A DNA stretch of 64,000 nt from Russula earlei (lineage: Eukaryota; Basidiomycota; Agaricomycetes; Russulales; Russulaceae), in contig JAGFNK010000122.1 in the NCBI GenBank assembly GCA_025769875.1, positions 57,873 through 121,872 on the forward strand, given 5' to 3'. The notes beneath the pieces are model-generated. The model saw nothing but the letters and a program-made list of their open reading frames with translations. It ran no database searches and was not told the DNA's origin. Numbering within the stretch: the first letter of the stretch is position 1; each line of letters starts with the position of its first letter. Positions 34,843 to 46,187 of this stretch are shown here, piece by piece. Made by a program: the position numbers and the translations under genes.

Positions 34843-36600
34843 GCACTTCGCGGAGTTTGAATTCCACCCAAATTGGCACAGAAAACCCTCTCAAATGTGT
34901 GGGGCGAATATCTCCCTCAAAACAGCTTCAATTCACATGAACCTTATTGTCCCTGAATCGCCTGAATGAGGGCTAGGCAGCCCCATTGTTTTCATGAGAT
35001 TTGAGTGAGAATTGGTGGAGCTGGACTCAAGCCACCTCCACATGTGTATTAGATGAATTACAACTCAAAATCACGGTCTATATCTATTATTTTTCCCTCA
35101 TGTTGTACCCATGGGCTGTCTTGAGGCAGCCCCATAGTGTTTTTGACTCAAGTGTTGTGGTGTGCAACATTGTTTCCCTCATATCATGGGACAGTAGCAC
35201 GGTTGTGTGCCAGGAAGGAGCCCCCCCAGGAAGTGCACACCTGAGCCCATGGGGTGGTGAAGTGTGTCCAAGAATGCAGAATGACTTCATAAGACTGAAG
35301 TGTTGAAAATAGACGCAGTATGTGTGATTAGATAGCAGCAGATGATAAGATCGCAGGCAGATCTATCAGACAATAGTTCAGTTTGGTTGACACAAAACTA
35401 ATATAAATAATGTACCTATCAGACAATAGCTACAAGGCGTCGTTAGTACTGTGAGATAAGATGTCATAGTGTAAATACTCACTTCAGTTTGGTTGACACA
35501 AAACTGAAGTGATCTACGTACTTTGTGGCGTTCTTAAGTACCTGAGACCGCCACTAGATGCAGTACAGTTAACTACCATCACGGATCACTAGGTAAGTCC
35601 GAGGATCAGTTGTAAGTAGCTACCGATTGTTCTAAATCACTCTATCAATGTAACTAACGCGTGCTGCAGCGTATGAGCTGAGCCGGTGATGCCCGGTCCG
35701 GGTGATCCGACGCGTCAGCGCATCCGAGTCGTGATCACATCACAACACACCTGAGACTCTGGGCAGTGCAGATCTCAACATGAAGCTCCAAAGAGGAGGA
35801 GCACCTAGAGGGAATGCAAGAATGCATTTGTTCATTTGACTGCACTCAGGTTCACACAGATGATAAGGGAACAACAGGGCAACTTTATTCAACATGGTAG
35901 CAGATACAGGTGGGAACTAAGGCTAAGGGACAGGAAAAGCAGAAAAGACAGGCATATGAAAGGAAATCTAGACGTGAGAAGGGGACTGAAGCTGGACAAC
36001 ACGAGGTATCAAGTCGTGGTCTCCAGCAGCTGTGGTAGTGGCATGTGGCAATTTGTGAAGGATGGCCAAGGCCAGGTGTGGTGACGAGGGGTGTGGTCGA
36101 GTCGCGATGCAAGGAGGGGGAGATGATGCAAAGGAGAGGCTGGAGGGGGGATATGGAGAGTGCTGGTGGGTGGTCGCTTAGGCACTGATGGCACTGCCGA
36201 ACGCGATTGCAGGTGGGACAATTAGAGAACTTGGATGGCAGATGCAAGGTAGAGGAGCGAGGGGGCATGGAAGTAGAAAGGGAGAGGGAAGACGGTGGCA
36301 GGCTGGGAAATGGATGCATAGGTGGCATGCAGATCTCTGACTAACAAAGTGAGAGTCTAGTAAAAAAGGGGAGAAAAGCATACCAAAATGTACAGTAGCA
36401 ACACCATCCGATGGCAACAAAGATGGCGGCATGGTATGGGGCTCTTCAGCTGTGCATTGGGACTTGTTGGTGCATGGTGAAGGCGGGGGCATTGAGGGCG
36501 AGGGCATGCGGCAGTTGATGGGGGCAAGGGTGGCATGCTGGCGGCGATGATGATGATGATGTGAGGATGAAGAGGAGATGGCATGAAAGGAATATGCACA
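34843..36600 (+). repeat. Repeat R copy 4 (long), with a solo LTR inside
   Basis: Begins AATTATTGCCATTTTCAGC. Apart from the LTR at 35301-35780 it matches copy 1 (4250-5517) in inverted orientation, through GGAGCACCTAG and the ATGATGATGATG tract near 36550. The minus strand of 36570-36178 is the pyrimidine-rich open frame seen at 4253-4855. Confidence 0.7.
35301..35780. mobile_element. Solo LTR, 480 bp, target duplication TGAAG
   Basis: Starts TGTTGAAAATAG, ends GATCTCAACA, and is flanked by TGAAG at 35296-35300 and 35781-35785. The empty site is visible in repeat R copy 1 (GGAGCTTCAGTCTTATGAAG near 5034), which proves the insertion. A TATAAATA word lies near 35404. The family has no other copy in the window. 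Confidence 0.9.
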
Positions 36601-36719
36601 TATGTACTCTTGTAAGCAATTCACAGCCAGCCATATAGCTGTGTGGGTGAGTCGACATTGAGGCCATGTGCCTTTGCGACAATTTTGCATGTCTTGTGGT
36701 CCGTGCATTTGTGCTGTAG

Positions 36720-37110
36720 TGAGTTCCCAGGCTTCTGCATTTACATAGGCATAGGACTCTTCCTCCCCATCCTCATCAATAGCAGGAAGGGATGTCTTGG
36801 AAGCCTGAGCTCGTGGTTCTGATCGCTTTGGTTGAGTGGGAGTGCCTGAGCTGTCACTTTCATTTCCACCAGTTATTTTTCGGGCAGCCTTCCTTTGGCC
36901 AGTAGTATGTGTCGGTGCAGGCCGGTGTTTTGAAGCACATTGCTTCGAGCCCATGAGGGTTTAGGGGGTTGAAATGGAGGGGTAGAGTAAGGTATGGTGA
37001 GCAGCTCTGGGAAGGGAAGAATGCCCTGTTGTCTTCCTGGAGTAGGAGTGGACAGGTGGACAGTTGATGAATAAGCCACATGACTCTTTACGCACTTGCT
37101 TTACACTTTC
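36720..37110 (-). repeat. Left arm of a ~390-bp inverted repeat
   Basis: Inverted copy of 38570-38961 with about 95% identity. It holds the minus-strand start MGSKQCASKH (36954) of the SAM-type gene up to EEESYAYVNAEA, and then diverges just outside TGAGTTCCC. It is either a terminal repeat of the transposon between the arms or an inverted duplication of the gene's 5' end. Confidence 0.65.
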
Positions 37111-37148
37111 TTTACATCACGCTTTTCATCGCACACTCAACTAAACAT

Positions 37149-38240
37149 ATGCCACGTGGCCGGGCGTTGTCTGATGATGCACACTGGATTATCTTACACA
37201 TGTCTTCAAGATTGACCCTTGACGATATCACCCATCACACTGGAGTTCCTCATCGTACTATAGAGCGCATTGTGGCCGATTTCAGATCTCATGGAACAGC
37301 CAATCGCCCAAACAGTCTACTCCAACCAGCAAATATAATCCTTACAATGCAGGAAGTACAAGTGAGTTCCCCACATTCACTAGTTCATTCTGTGGTGCAT
37401 ATTGGCTAGTTTCTTCAAGGCACCATCGTCCATACTCTGGATGCCTATCTTGATGAGCTGAGAGATATTTTGAGAGAAAGGACTGGTGTTGAGGTGTCAT
37501 TGATGACTATATGGCATACCCTGAGAAGGAGTGGCTTCACAATGAAGAAGGTAAGTCATTTCACCTTGAGTTCACACTCAAGTGCACTGACTTGCCCAGC
37601 TGAGCAAAAATGCACTAGAGCACAACAAGGACCTGTGCCTTCAGTATCGGTATACCTTTGGCATCACCTATACCGCAGAGCAGGTGGTTTTTGTGGATGA
37701 AAGCTCCTTTGATTGCCAAACTGACCTTCGAGGGTGAGCTTGGGTGATATCAGGGCAAGCAGCGGTAAGGAAGAGCTTTTTCATTCAAGGAAAACAGTGT
37801 GTCCTGTTATCTATATCTACAACAGACTAGAATACAAAGTATCCAGTTATTTGCTTCTCCCAGCGCTCTCGCTTGATGGCATCATCTATAGCCAGCTGGT
37901 TGAGGGTTCTTTCACATCTGAACTATTTACCAGCTTCATCCAAGGTCTACTTTTGAAAATGAATCCCTTCCCTGGCAAGAACTCAGTATTGATCATGGAC
38001 AACGTGCCCATTCATAGAAGTCCACGAATACTCCAAATGGTTGAAGAAAGGTATTATATTGTTTTCTCATGCTGATGTATTGCTCATTTGATGAAGGGGA
38101 TGTTGGCCCCTTTACCTGCCACCATACTCTCCTGATTTTAATCCAATCGAACTCGCATTTTCCAAGATCAAGGCCTACGTTTGTTGGAATGGGGGTGTGG
38201 CTCGTGCTGACTTGGGTGGTGATGATACCAATGTGTGGGT
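37149..38240 (+). pseudogene. DDE (IS630/Tc1-type) transposase, intron-containing
   Basis: ATG 37149 (MPRGRALSDDAHW) starts a helix-turn-helix region (TLDDITHHTGVPHRTIERIV). Introns at 37362-37409 and 37551-37599 keep the frame. The catalytic triad is VDESSFD (near 37695), LIMDNVPIHRS (near 37995) and [11 protein letters not shown] (near 38140). A TGA at 37734 follows QTDLRG, and further frame changes occur near 37800 and 38090, so the copy looks decayed unless more introns are used. Basidiomycetes carry many intron-containing genes of this type. It sits between two ~390-bp inverted repeats. Confidence 0.72.
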
Positions 38241-38569
38241 TTTCCTGTATAGGGCAGCATTCTCTGTTACATTGGATGACGCAGCAGGTTGGTTCCACAA
38301 ATGTCACTATATCTGACTTTTTCCAAGTTACTGTGGTGTCCCCTTGTTGTACTGTATTGTACCTTGCAAAGCTACCGTTCTGGCCTTGAACATCATTGGA
38401 CCCCAAGCCAACTGCTGCCCCAAGCAGCAGGAGACCCCCACCACTCACGGCTGCTGGCCATGAAATCAGCTGTGCTGGCCTTTCCCCCTACAACCTGCTC
38501 CCCATGTTCTCACCCATGTCCATGAACTTGCTACGACGCCTGCAGGGGCACCTCATGTGTGGGCCCTGT

Positions 38570-38961
38570 TGTTGTGTAAAGTGAGCGCGTAAAGAGTTAT
38601 GTGGCTTATTCATCAACCATCCACCCTGTCCACTCCTACTCCAGGACGACGACTGGGTGTTCTTCCCTTCCCAGAGCTGCTCACCATACCTTACTCTACC
38701 CCTCCATTTCAACCCCCTAAACCCTCATGGGCTCGAAGCAATGTGCTTCAAAACACCGGCCTGCATCGACACGTACTACTGGCCAAAGGAAGGCTGCCTG
38801 AAAAATAACTGGTGGAAATGAAAGTGACAGCTCAGGCACTCCCACTCAACCAAAGCGATCACAACCACGAGCTCAGGCTTCCAAGACATCCCTTCCTGCT
38901 ATTGATGAGGATGGGGAGGAAGAGTCCTATGCCTATGTAAATGCAGAAGCCAGGGAACTCA
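38570..38961 (+). repeat. Right arm of the ~390-bp inverted repeat
   Basis: Partner of 36720-37110, from GTAAAGTGAGCGCGTAAAG to GGGAACTCA. It contains the 5' end of the SAM-type gene reading away from the transposase. Confidence 0.65.
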
Positions 38962-39709
38962 GTCCACTGGACCTATATACTCTTGCAGATGATGGTAAAT
39001 GCGCCTCACCCATCGGACCCATAGAAGGGAGTGATGCTTCAATTGAAGAGGAAGGTGTGCAAATAATGATGAATTGACCCCTTTCAGCGGTGACTAGTGA
39101 CCCCAGGCCGTCCAACAATCAACCTCACCTTTGATGTCCCATACGAAAATGCGTCTCGGGAACTTGCTGTCGAATCTGACATCTCATTTTCAGATCTTTT
39201 TGTCCAAATTGTGGCCAAAATGGAAATGAGCATTGTCTGTCTATCGCACATCGGATACATCCTTCCCTGGATGGTGCCCAAGACAGGCAAGCCTGTTGCA
39301 AAGTTGCTTGAAGATGGAGCTTCCTTTCAAAAGCTAATCGAGCATGTGTGGAACCATATCGATGAACAGAAGGCAAAAAACCGTGGAAAGGGCAAAGTCA
39401 AGCCTTTCAGCATCCAGATTGTCGATACCTCTGAACCAGGCACAGAAAAGGTGCACCTAAATGCTACTCCACATAATTTCATCTGACGATTTCTTGATGG
39501 AAGGGTCCAGGGAAAAGAAAGACCCAGGTACAGTCAGCACCCTCAAATGCGCTTTCAGATCCCCCTGGCCAAGAACAACATGAACTTTTAAAGCTCTTGA
39601 CTGATAAACACCAGTGCGAAAAGCACAATATGCTGTGCTATGTGCAAATGAATGGCGTACACTACCAGTACATGATGGAGGATCTGAGCATTTGGGCCTC
39701 CTTGTTGGT
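38727..39709 (+). pseudogene. SAM-type gene, 5' half, interrupted by element C
   Basis: ATG 38727 (MGSKQCASKH) leads through an acidic block (DEDGEEESYAYVN) to a second block at 39097-39486 (INLTFDVPYENASREL, LVQIVAKMEM-like) and on to YMMEDLSIWASLL just before the LTR at 39715. A TGA near 38802 (RKAA-stop-KITGG) corresponds to Arg in the inverted duplicate, a C-to-T change at CpG, and more frame breaks follow. The 3' half lies beyond element C at 50940-51570. Function is unknown; similar SAM-tailed proteins are, as far as I recall, common in Agaricomycetes and often near transposons. Confidence 0.55.
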
Positions 39710-39714
39710 ATGCA

Positions 39715-40260
39715 TGTTAAGATCTGACCGATCTTATTCCTACTCTTTATGAAAGAGTTGCTTGATATAGTTCAAGCACTAGACTTCGTATCCTTTGATA
39801 TTATCTCAGGAAGAATAGGTGTAAGAGAAGAGAGGGGCCTCTTTCACTTAGAGTTGTCTATATAGTTTGTTTTAGATCATTGACAAGATAATTGTGTCTT
39901 GTAGAAGAGAGTAAGTCGAGTGTAAGGCTCGACTTCTTGGTAGTAGGGACTATTTATATGATATCTCAACAACTACTGATCTGATTCGTACAAAACTTGG
40001 GGTGCACATAGCTGAGAACCAGTAGTATCCAAATACGTAGAGCGCAATTCAAGAATGTCAGAAATGACTCACACCTGAGTCATTCTTTCCTAGTATCTGT
40101 CACCATTTAGTAAGTAGTGAGTAAGCCATTACCAATCAGTCAGTAAGCAGATCAGTAAGCAATCACTAAGACAGATGAATAAGCATATGTGAGTAAATGG
40201 AAATGAGTCATAAGAGCATAGGTAGGCAGATGAGCACAAGGAAACACAAGAATCCTAACA
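39715..40260 (-). repeat. 3' LTR of element C
   Basis: Plus strand TGTTAAGATC to AATCCTAACA. It matches 50383-50928, with differences that fall largely at CpG (CG/TG or CG/CA). Confidence 0.93.
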
Positions 40261-40913
40261 TCATTCCCCCTCTAGGCTAGGTCTGGCACGACCTAGTCAC
40301 TTACTCCATGATAACCTTTGACCCACTTGCCTTCCCACCCCTCAGTCACATCTAGAGCATCTTGTTCAGTGAGGAGGGTAGGGACATCCCTATTGATATG
40401 CCTTGGACTGTATTCTAGGGAATTCAGCTCCTTGTAATATTCATATTGTTTCCTTTCTGCTTGAGTAGTGGCTGACCCTAAGTTAGAGGTACTAGCCCTA
40501 GGCATGCATCATGAAGTCAAAGCTAGGCGCACTGCATTGGGAACCTCTTGGGCTGGGAGTCCACCACCTCGCCTCACAGTTGGGGAAGCACTGGATTCTC
40601 CTCTGAGTCGAGTGCTCCATCATGAGGGTTGACTATTGCCACCTCTTCCTCGTCTTCCTCCTCTAGTGAGTGGGGGTTCTGATCCAGACCTAGCTTCAGC
40701 TGGTGTGGTGTGGCATGAGGTTATTGGAGTTGGAGTTAGGGAAGGAAGGGGGGTGTCCAAGTTTACAGTACCATCATTTAAGATGGTCGTCACTAGTTGT
40801 TCCGCAGCAGAAGTTCCTTCAGTTGTACTTGTTAGTGTGCTCTTGAGACCTTCTACTGCACAGGTTGTGCACGCAAGAGTGATCTTGAGGTCATTGACTG
40901 CAGTCGACGCTGC

Positions 40914-42152
40914 TCATGTGTTAGCCACTGCATCTTGTAAGACTCCTACTGTGCCTCTTAAATGTCCCCTCAAAGTCCTTTCCTCTGGTAAGAGCAGCCT
41001 CAGATGACTGCACTGTTCGATAGGCTGGAAGAACTTGTGACTGTTGGGGACAATACATTGTTGGCAAGAAATGCAGGCATAGTGGGGTGTCTCGCAGTAT
41101 TGGTCCCAATGCCCTTTCCATCCACACCATTGGCACTTGTGCTCGTACATGGGCTGCCACCATTTAGCCATTCTTGCATCATAAGGGGGGGACAGAGGGC
41201 GAGAAAACTTTCCTCGCTCAATTTCTTCCTCCTCATGAGCTCCTGAAGATGGTCCTGCTTCTCCTCCCTCATCATCCTGAGAATCTTCGCTTCTAGCCCC
41301 TCCTCTAATTCTTTCTGCAACGTGGCGGGCAATGAGGCTTTGTACCTCAGGTAAGAAGAGCTCCTCTTGCCATAGTCCTGTACCCTCCAGAACACCTTGC
41401 GGGCCATTTGCTCTTGTGATAAGAGTCCACATTTCTCATGCATGAGGGAGGAATTTGGCTGCTCGGAGACAAGAATGCGCTCACTCATAGATATCCTCTG
41501 CTTCAGCTCTATCGAGAGCCAATTGATCTCTTTCTCTCTGAATAACCTTTTGTTGCTTGTGGAGTAGTTGACTTCGTCGAGCCAAGCTAGAGAGTCATGT
41601 GGAATGCTGGTTAATGTGCCATATTTTGGCTTTGACTCCAGCATCTCCCAACATGTGTGTGACAGAGGTGAGGAGAGAGTGGAACATGTGGAGAGGGAAA
41701 TTTGGGATGTCAGCTGTAAGAATGTCAGGGTATTCTTCTTCACTCTCTGGAAGGAACTCTGGGTAGAGGTTGTAGTTAGGGTGCGTGTATAGGGGTTCCC
41801 TGAAGACCAACTTGTCCTTTCCTTGGCAACCCCAGATGAACGGTTCTTCTGAGCCCGAGTTTCCACCCACACTCCATCGAATATACTTGGCCGGGATGAG
41901 TTCATGCCAGTCGTTTGGGATAGTGATGTGGACAGGGTGTTGACTGGGGTCGTAGCACTCCCACCCTTCTCCAGGGATGTCAGGGTCCACGTAAGTACTT
42001 GTAGGGGAGTTGGTTGTGAGGGGAATAGGACTAATCAATTCTTCTGTTGTAGGCCCAGGAGGGATGACTGTTTCAAGGTACTTGAGGTCAGGGAGAGATG
42101 GGGAAGGTGTTCGGACATGATAGGAGGGCAATGCTTGTTCATCTGTAGACAT
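40914..42152 (-). pseudogene. Element C third ORF (zinc-motif protein)
   Basis: The first frame (42152-41595) has the N-terminal block PGEGWECYDPSQ, PAKYIRW and YTHPNYNLY, alignable with element D. After frame changes, a Glu/Lys-rich helical stretch follows and the frame of 41432-40914 carries the motif CQWCGWKGHWDQYC, then TPHYAC (41073-41135), then a further Cys/His. It begins just after the chromodomain and ends before the 3' LTR; a further short frame lies at 40505-40293. Role unknown; an RNA- or DNA-binding accessory protein is a guess from the zinc motif. Confidence 0.7.
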
Positions 42153-42218
42153 AGTCGTTCTGTTGCCAACAAGATCAAGGAAGACAGGGAGTAATTGGTC
42201 AATATGGACACGACTAAG

Positions 42219-42992
42219 TCATCGACAAAGATCTTCAATGGGGGATGAAGGCCTACTGGAATCAGTATCACTTTCCATGCAGGTTTTTATAGTCCTAATG
42301 GCCATAGGGTTTGCCTTATGAAAGTCTTTCATGAGGTCGGGGGCATGTAGATTCGTGGCTGGCTCCCAAGAATTGTGAGCAGAGGAGTATCCCTTCCAAC
42401 GAACGTAATATTGTAGCTGTTTCTTCCTTCCAACACGCCTTGACCCCAAAACGTTTTCAAGCTCCCACTCCTGTTCATCATTTATGACATCCAGTGGCGG
42501 TTCTTCGTAATTTGTGCCATACTCCTCCGTCTCCTGATATGTATGTAAGAGGTTAGCATGGAAGATGTCATGCACCTTCCATTGGTCTGGTAATTGCAAT
42601 TTGTACACTACTGGGCTTATCACTTCTTTGATTTTGAATGGTCCTAGTCTTTTTGAGGCTAGTTTGGCCATGGGCTGGAACATTTTGATGTTCTTCCCTT
42701 CTAACCATACTTTATCCCCTTCTTTATAAGGTTTAAACCCTATTTTCTTCTTCAATAGCCTATTCCCTAACAGGATAGCCTTCTGGGCATCCTGCCTCAC
42801 CTTTTGTAATGATTCCTTTCTTTCTTCTAGTTTTGGGAAGTTTCCTATTGTAGTCAGTTGGTAGGTCTTGGGAAGAAATCCCATCCACAACTCATATGGT
42901 GTCTGTTGTGTAGCACTGGAGGTATGTGAGTTTATAATGTATTGAGTTACTGGCAACAAGTCCGCCCAATTGTCTTGTTGGAAATTGCAATA
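42219..42992 (-). pseudogene. Element C integrase C-terminus and chromodomain
   Basis: Continues the integrase after the Tc1 insertion (CNFQQDNWADLLP). The GPY/F domain reads KRLGPFKIKEV and HDIFHANLL; the chromodomain reads YVRWKGYSSAHNSWEP near 42400. The frame is intact to the stop near 42219. Excising the Tc1 element with one TA joins LRIY to CNF in phase. Confidence 0.85.
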
Positions 42993-42994
42993 TA

Positions 42995-44614
42995 CAGTGA
43001 CCCAAAAAACCATTCAAATGTTTTGTACATTTTCATTGTATTAACCATATCTAGAGAACCACTGCAGCTGATAACATGTTAGTGGGCTTGTTTTAAAGCT
43101 CTACATCATAGCTTTGTAATGAAATACTATATATACTATGAACATAATTATGTAAGAAGATATAAGGTATTTCTTCCAGTGTATCCATTTGAGCAGTTTT
43201 TTTGCCTTGGTATCTAAATAGGGTATATGCCAAAAATTAGTAGTTTGTGTATCCTCCATTTGCTTTGAACACCTCTTCCACCCTCCTAGGCATACTTTCT
43301 ATCAAATTCTGCACAACAGTTTGATCAATGGCCTCCCATTCCAGCTGTGTGCGCTCCCAAAGTTCATTGATTCCCTTAGGGGGTGTTGGATAAGCTGCAA
43401 GCTTCTTTTTGAGATGAGCCCAAAGATGCTCAATAGGATTGAGGTCTGGGGATTGAGCTGGCCAGTCCATGACCTGAATTCTGTGGTCTTGGAACCAAGA
43501 TGTGGCAAGCCTGCTCTTGTGGATAGAGGCATTGTCCTGTTGAAAGAGGGTATCTTTGCATTTCTTCTTGAAATACTTGATAGATGCAAGTAGTTCATCC
43601 TCCAAAATGCTGCAATAAAGTTCAGCATCCATCTTTCCATCAATCTTTGCTGCATGCCCAACTCCTTCACAAGATATGCAGCCCCACAACATCAAGGAAC
43701 CTCCTCCATGCTTGACTGTTGGCTGAACAAGGCGTTCAGAAAGGTGCTCTCCTCTTTTTTTCCAAGCCCATGTCTTGCCATCTGAGCCCATACAATTGAT
43801 TTTGGTCTCATCTGACCAAATTACCCTCTTCCAGTCCTCCACAGTCCAGTATAGGTACTTTTCTGCAAAGTCCTTTCTGGCCCTATAGTGACTTGGTTTA
43901 AGGTAAGGCCTCTTCTTCTTTGTAACTGCCTTCAAGCCTGCCTTGTTAAGGTAGTTTCGAATGGTCTGATTGGAGATAGTGGACTCTTTGATGACCTCCA
44001 ACCTTCTAGCAACCTGAGGAGCAGTATCTGCTTCTCTAGAGCTAAGAAGGCGTGTGGCAAAGCGGATGTCAAGGTTAGAGAGCTTGGAAGGACGACCTCC
44101 AGAGGACTTTGGAAGGTCAGGAAGGTATTTCTGGCAAATGTTGGTGATTGAACCAATGCTTCTGTGTGCTGCCTTGGCAATGTTATGAACTGAATGGTTG
44201 GCCTGGAGAAGGGAGATGATGTAGTTGACTTCATGAGGAAGAAGAGACTTCATGATGTTGTTGGTGAAGAAGAAGCAGCTGTTTTGGCTTATTTGCACAT
44301 GGTTTGAGTTTATTATAGGTCACATGACCTCCATGTTTGATTTTAGCCCTCTGGGGAAAGAATATGAATCTTAATCTGAGAAATAATGAATTCACTTACC
44401 AAGGCCAAAAAACTGTTCAAATGGGTACACCAGCAAACATACCTTATATATTCCTAAATAATTATGCTTATGCTGTATAAAGTATACCATTACAAAGCTA
44501 TGATGTAGAGCTTGAAAACAAACCTAGTTACATATTATTAGCTGCAGTGGTTCTCTAGATATGGTCAATACAATGAAAATGTACAAAACATTTGAACGGT
44601 TTTTTGGGTCACTG
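42995..44614 (-). mobile_element. Tc1/mariner element, 1620 bp, TA target site
   Basis: Starts CAGTGACCCAAAAAACC and ends with its complement, flanked by TA on both sides (42993-42994, 44615-44616). The terminal inverted repeats are about 220 bp, at roughly 85-90% identity. It carries one open transposase gene and disrupts the integrase gene of element C. Confidence 0.93.
43237..44298 (-). CDS. Tc1-family transposase (DD34E)
   Basis: One uninterrupted frame of 353 codons (or 338 from the second ATG, MKSLLPHEVN). An N-terminal paired-type helix-turn-helix region (SVHNIAKAAHRSIGSI, GRPSKLS) is followed by the catalytic Asp in IWSDETKIN, the second Asp in LFQQDNASIHK and Glu in DLNPIEHLW. 34 residues lie between the second Asp and the Glu, which places it in the Tc1 branch. 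It cuts and pastes the surrounding element at TA. Length and motifs are complete, so it could be active; no intron is needed. Confidence 0.93.
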   Translation of the reverse strand: MQISQNSCFFFTNNIMKSLLPHEVNYIISLLQANHSVHNIAKAAHRSIGSITNICQKYLPDLPKSSGGRPSKLSNLDIRFATRLLSSREADTAPQVARRLEVIKESTISNQTIRNYLNKAGLKAVTKKKRPYLKPSHYRARKDFAEKYLYWTVEDWKRVIWSDETKINCMGSDGKTWAWKKRGEHLSERLVQPTVKHGGGSLMLWGCISCEGVGHAAKIDGKMDAELYCSILEDELLASIKYFKKKCKDTLFQQDNASIHKSRLATSWFQDHRIQVMDWPAQSPDLNPIEHLWAHLKKKLAAYPTPPKGINELWERTQLEWEAIDQTVVQNLIESMPRRVEEVFKANGGYTNY

Positions 44615-44616
44615 TA

Positions 44617-46138
44617 TCCGCAGTATAGTTTCCACAGTTTGATTGGTCCTTTCTGATTGCCCATCGGTCTGGGGATGATATGCTGTACTCATGTTTCTGT
44701 CTATTTTGAGTTGTCGACAAATTTCTTGGGCAAGCTTTGATGTAAAGCGGGTGTCTCTATCTGAAATGATCTTGCCTGGTAAGCCCACAAATGGGAAGAC
44801 TCTTTCATAATAGATCTTCGCTAGGTCTTCTGTTCCCATAGTCTTCTTAAAAGGGAGAAGTATGACCGCCTTGGTACAGTTGTGATCAGTTATAGTGAGT
44901 ATGGAGTCGTATCCTTTGGACGGTGGTAACTTGGTGATAAAATCCATGGCTATAGTTTGAAAGGAAGTCACTTCCGTTTCTAGTGTTATTGGATACATTG
45001 GTGGCTCATTACGTCTTGTGATGGTTTTATTTGATTGACACGTTGCACATCCTTTGACATAATTTTGGATCACTTGTCTTTGATTGGGCCACCAATAATC
45101 TCTTATCACGGTATAGGTTTTGTGCAACCCTGGATGTCCTGCTGTTGGTCCATCATGATATTCTCGAAGAATTGCTTGGTATGCTTCCATGCCTCCTGTC
45201 ACTACCAAGGCTGTATCTTTCCTCCATTGTCTGTTGACTAATTTGAGTTCATAGTTGTCTTTCCACCATTTCAGAAGTCTTGCTCCTTCTTCCTTTTTTT
45301 GGTCAAGCTTGGTCCTTTTTTCCATGGCCATAACTTCTAGAACCTGAACAAACAGTTCATCTGGTAAGGCAGTGACCTCTTCCTTTTCCGGAACATCTGA
45401 TTTGTAGTCGGGTCTTTGTGACAGCCCATCTGCTCTATTTCTTTTCCCTGGTTGATGTCGCAGTTCTAGATTGTACTGTGCCACTATGGGGAGATATCTT
45501 GCTACCCGATCCCTCAGCTTTTGAGGTTCTCGATAGTACATCAGGTTCTTGTGATCTGTAAAGACCACTACCTTATGAGGTGATCCAAGCAAGAGATGCC
45601 TCCAGTTTTTGAGGGCGGTGACCAATGCTAAAAATTCTGTGTCCCATACTGCATAGTTTTGTTCTGCCCAATTTAAGGTCCTGGAATAATATCCCACTTC
45701 TCTTCTTATTTGATCTTCATCATATTGATAGAGAATGGCCCCTAGAGCATAGGACGACGCATCAACATCCAAGAAGAACTGTTTCTTAAAATTCGGCTGC
45801 CAGAGTATTGGGTCACTTGTGATTGCTTTGATCAATTTATCTAGAGCTTCTCGGCATTCATCTGTCCACTGGAAAGGTACTCCTTTCTTGAGTAACCGTG
45901 TTATCAGCAGAGCTATGGTTGAGAAGTTTGGTATGAAGGGTTGATGATACCCTATCATTCCTAGGGTCACTTGTATGTCTGTCTTGTCCTTACACTCTCT
46001 TGGCCATTCACTTAGTCCTTTGATCTTTGAAGGGTCCACTTGTATTCTTCCTTCTTCAGCTATCCATCCTAAGACCTCTATTCTATCTTTCTCATACTCG
46101 CACTTGGATACTTTTAGGAAGTATGAGTTTTGTTCCAT
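44617..46138 (-). pseudogene. Element C pol: RT tail, RNase H, integrase core
   Basis: A frame of about 500 codons: RT connection (SYFLKVSKCEY, VLGWIAEEG), RNase H (FLDVDASSYALGAILYQY, VVFTDHKNLMYY), the zinc-binding H2C2 region (HDGPTAGHPGLHKT, GCATCQSNK), and an integrase with TITDHN, ISDRDTRFTS and HPQTDGQSER. It ends at the Tc1 insertion. A stop and frame change near 46140-46190 separate it from the RT core. Confidence 0.9.
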
Positions 46139-46187
46139 TAAGTCCAGGAATTCATGTACGATTTGTCAATGCAGAGTGTGGGTCCCT

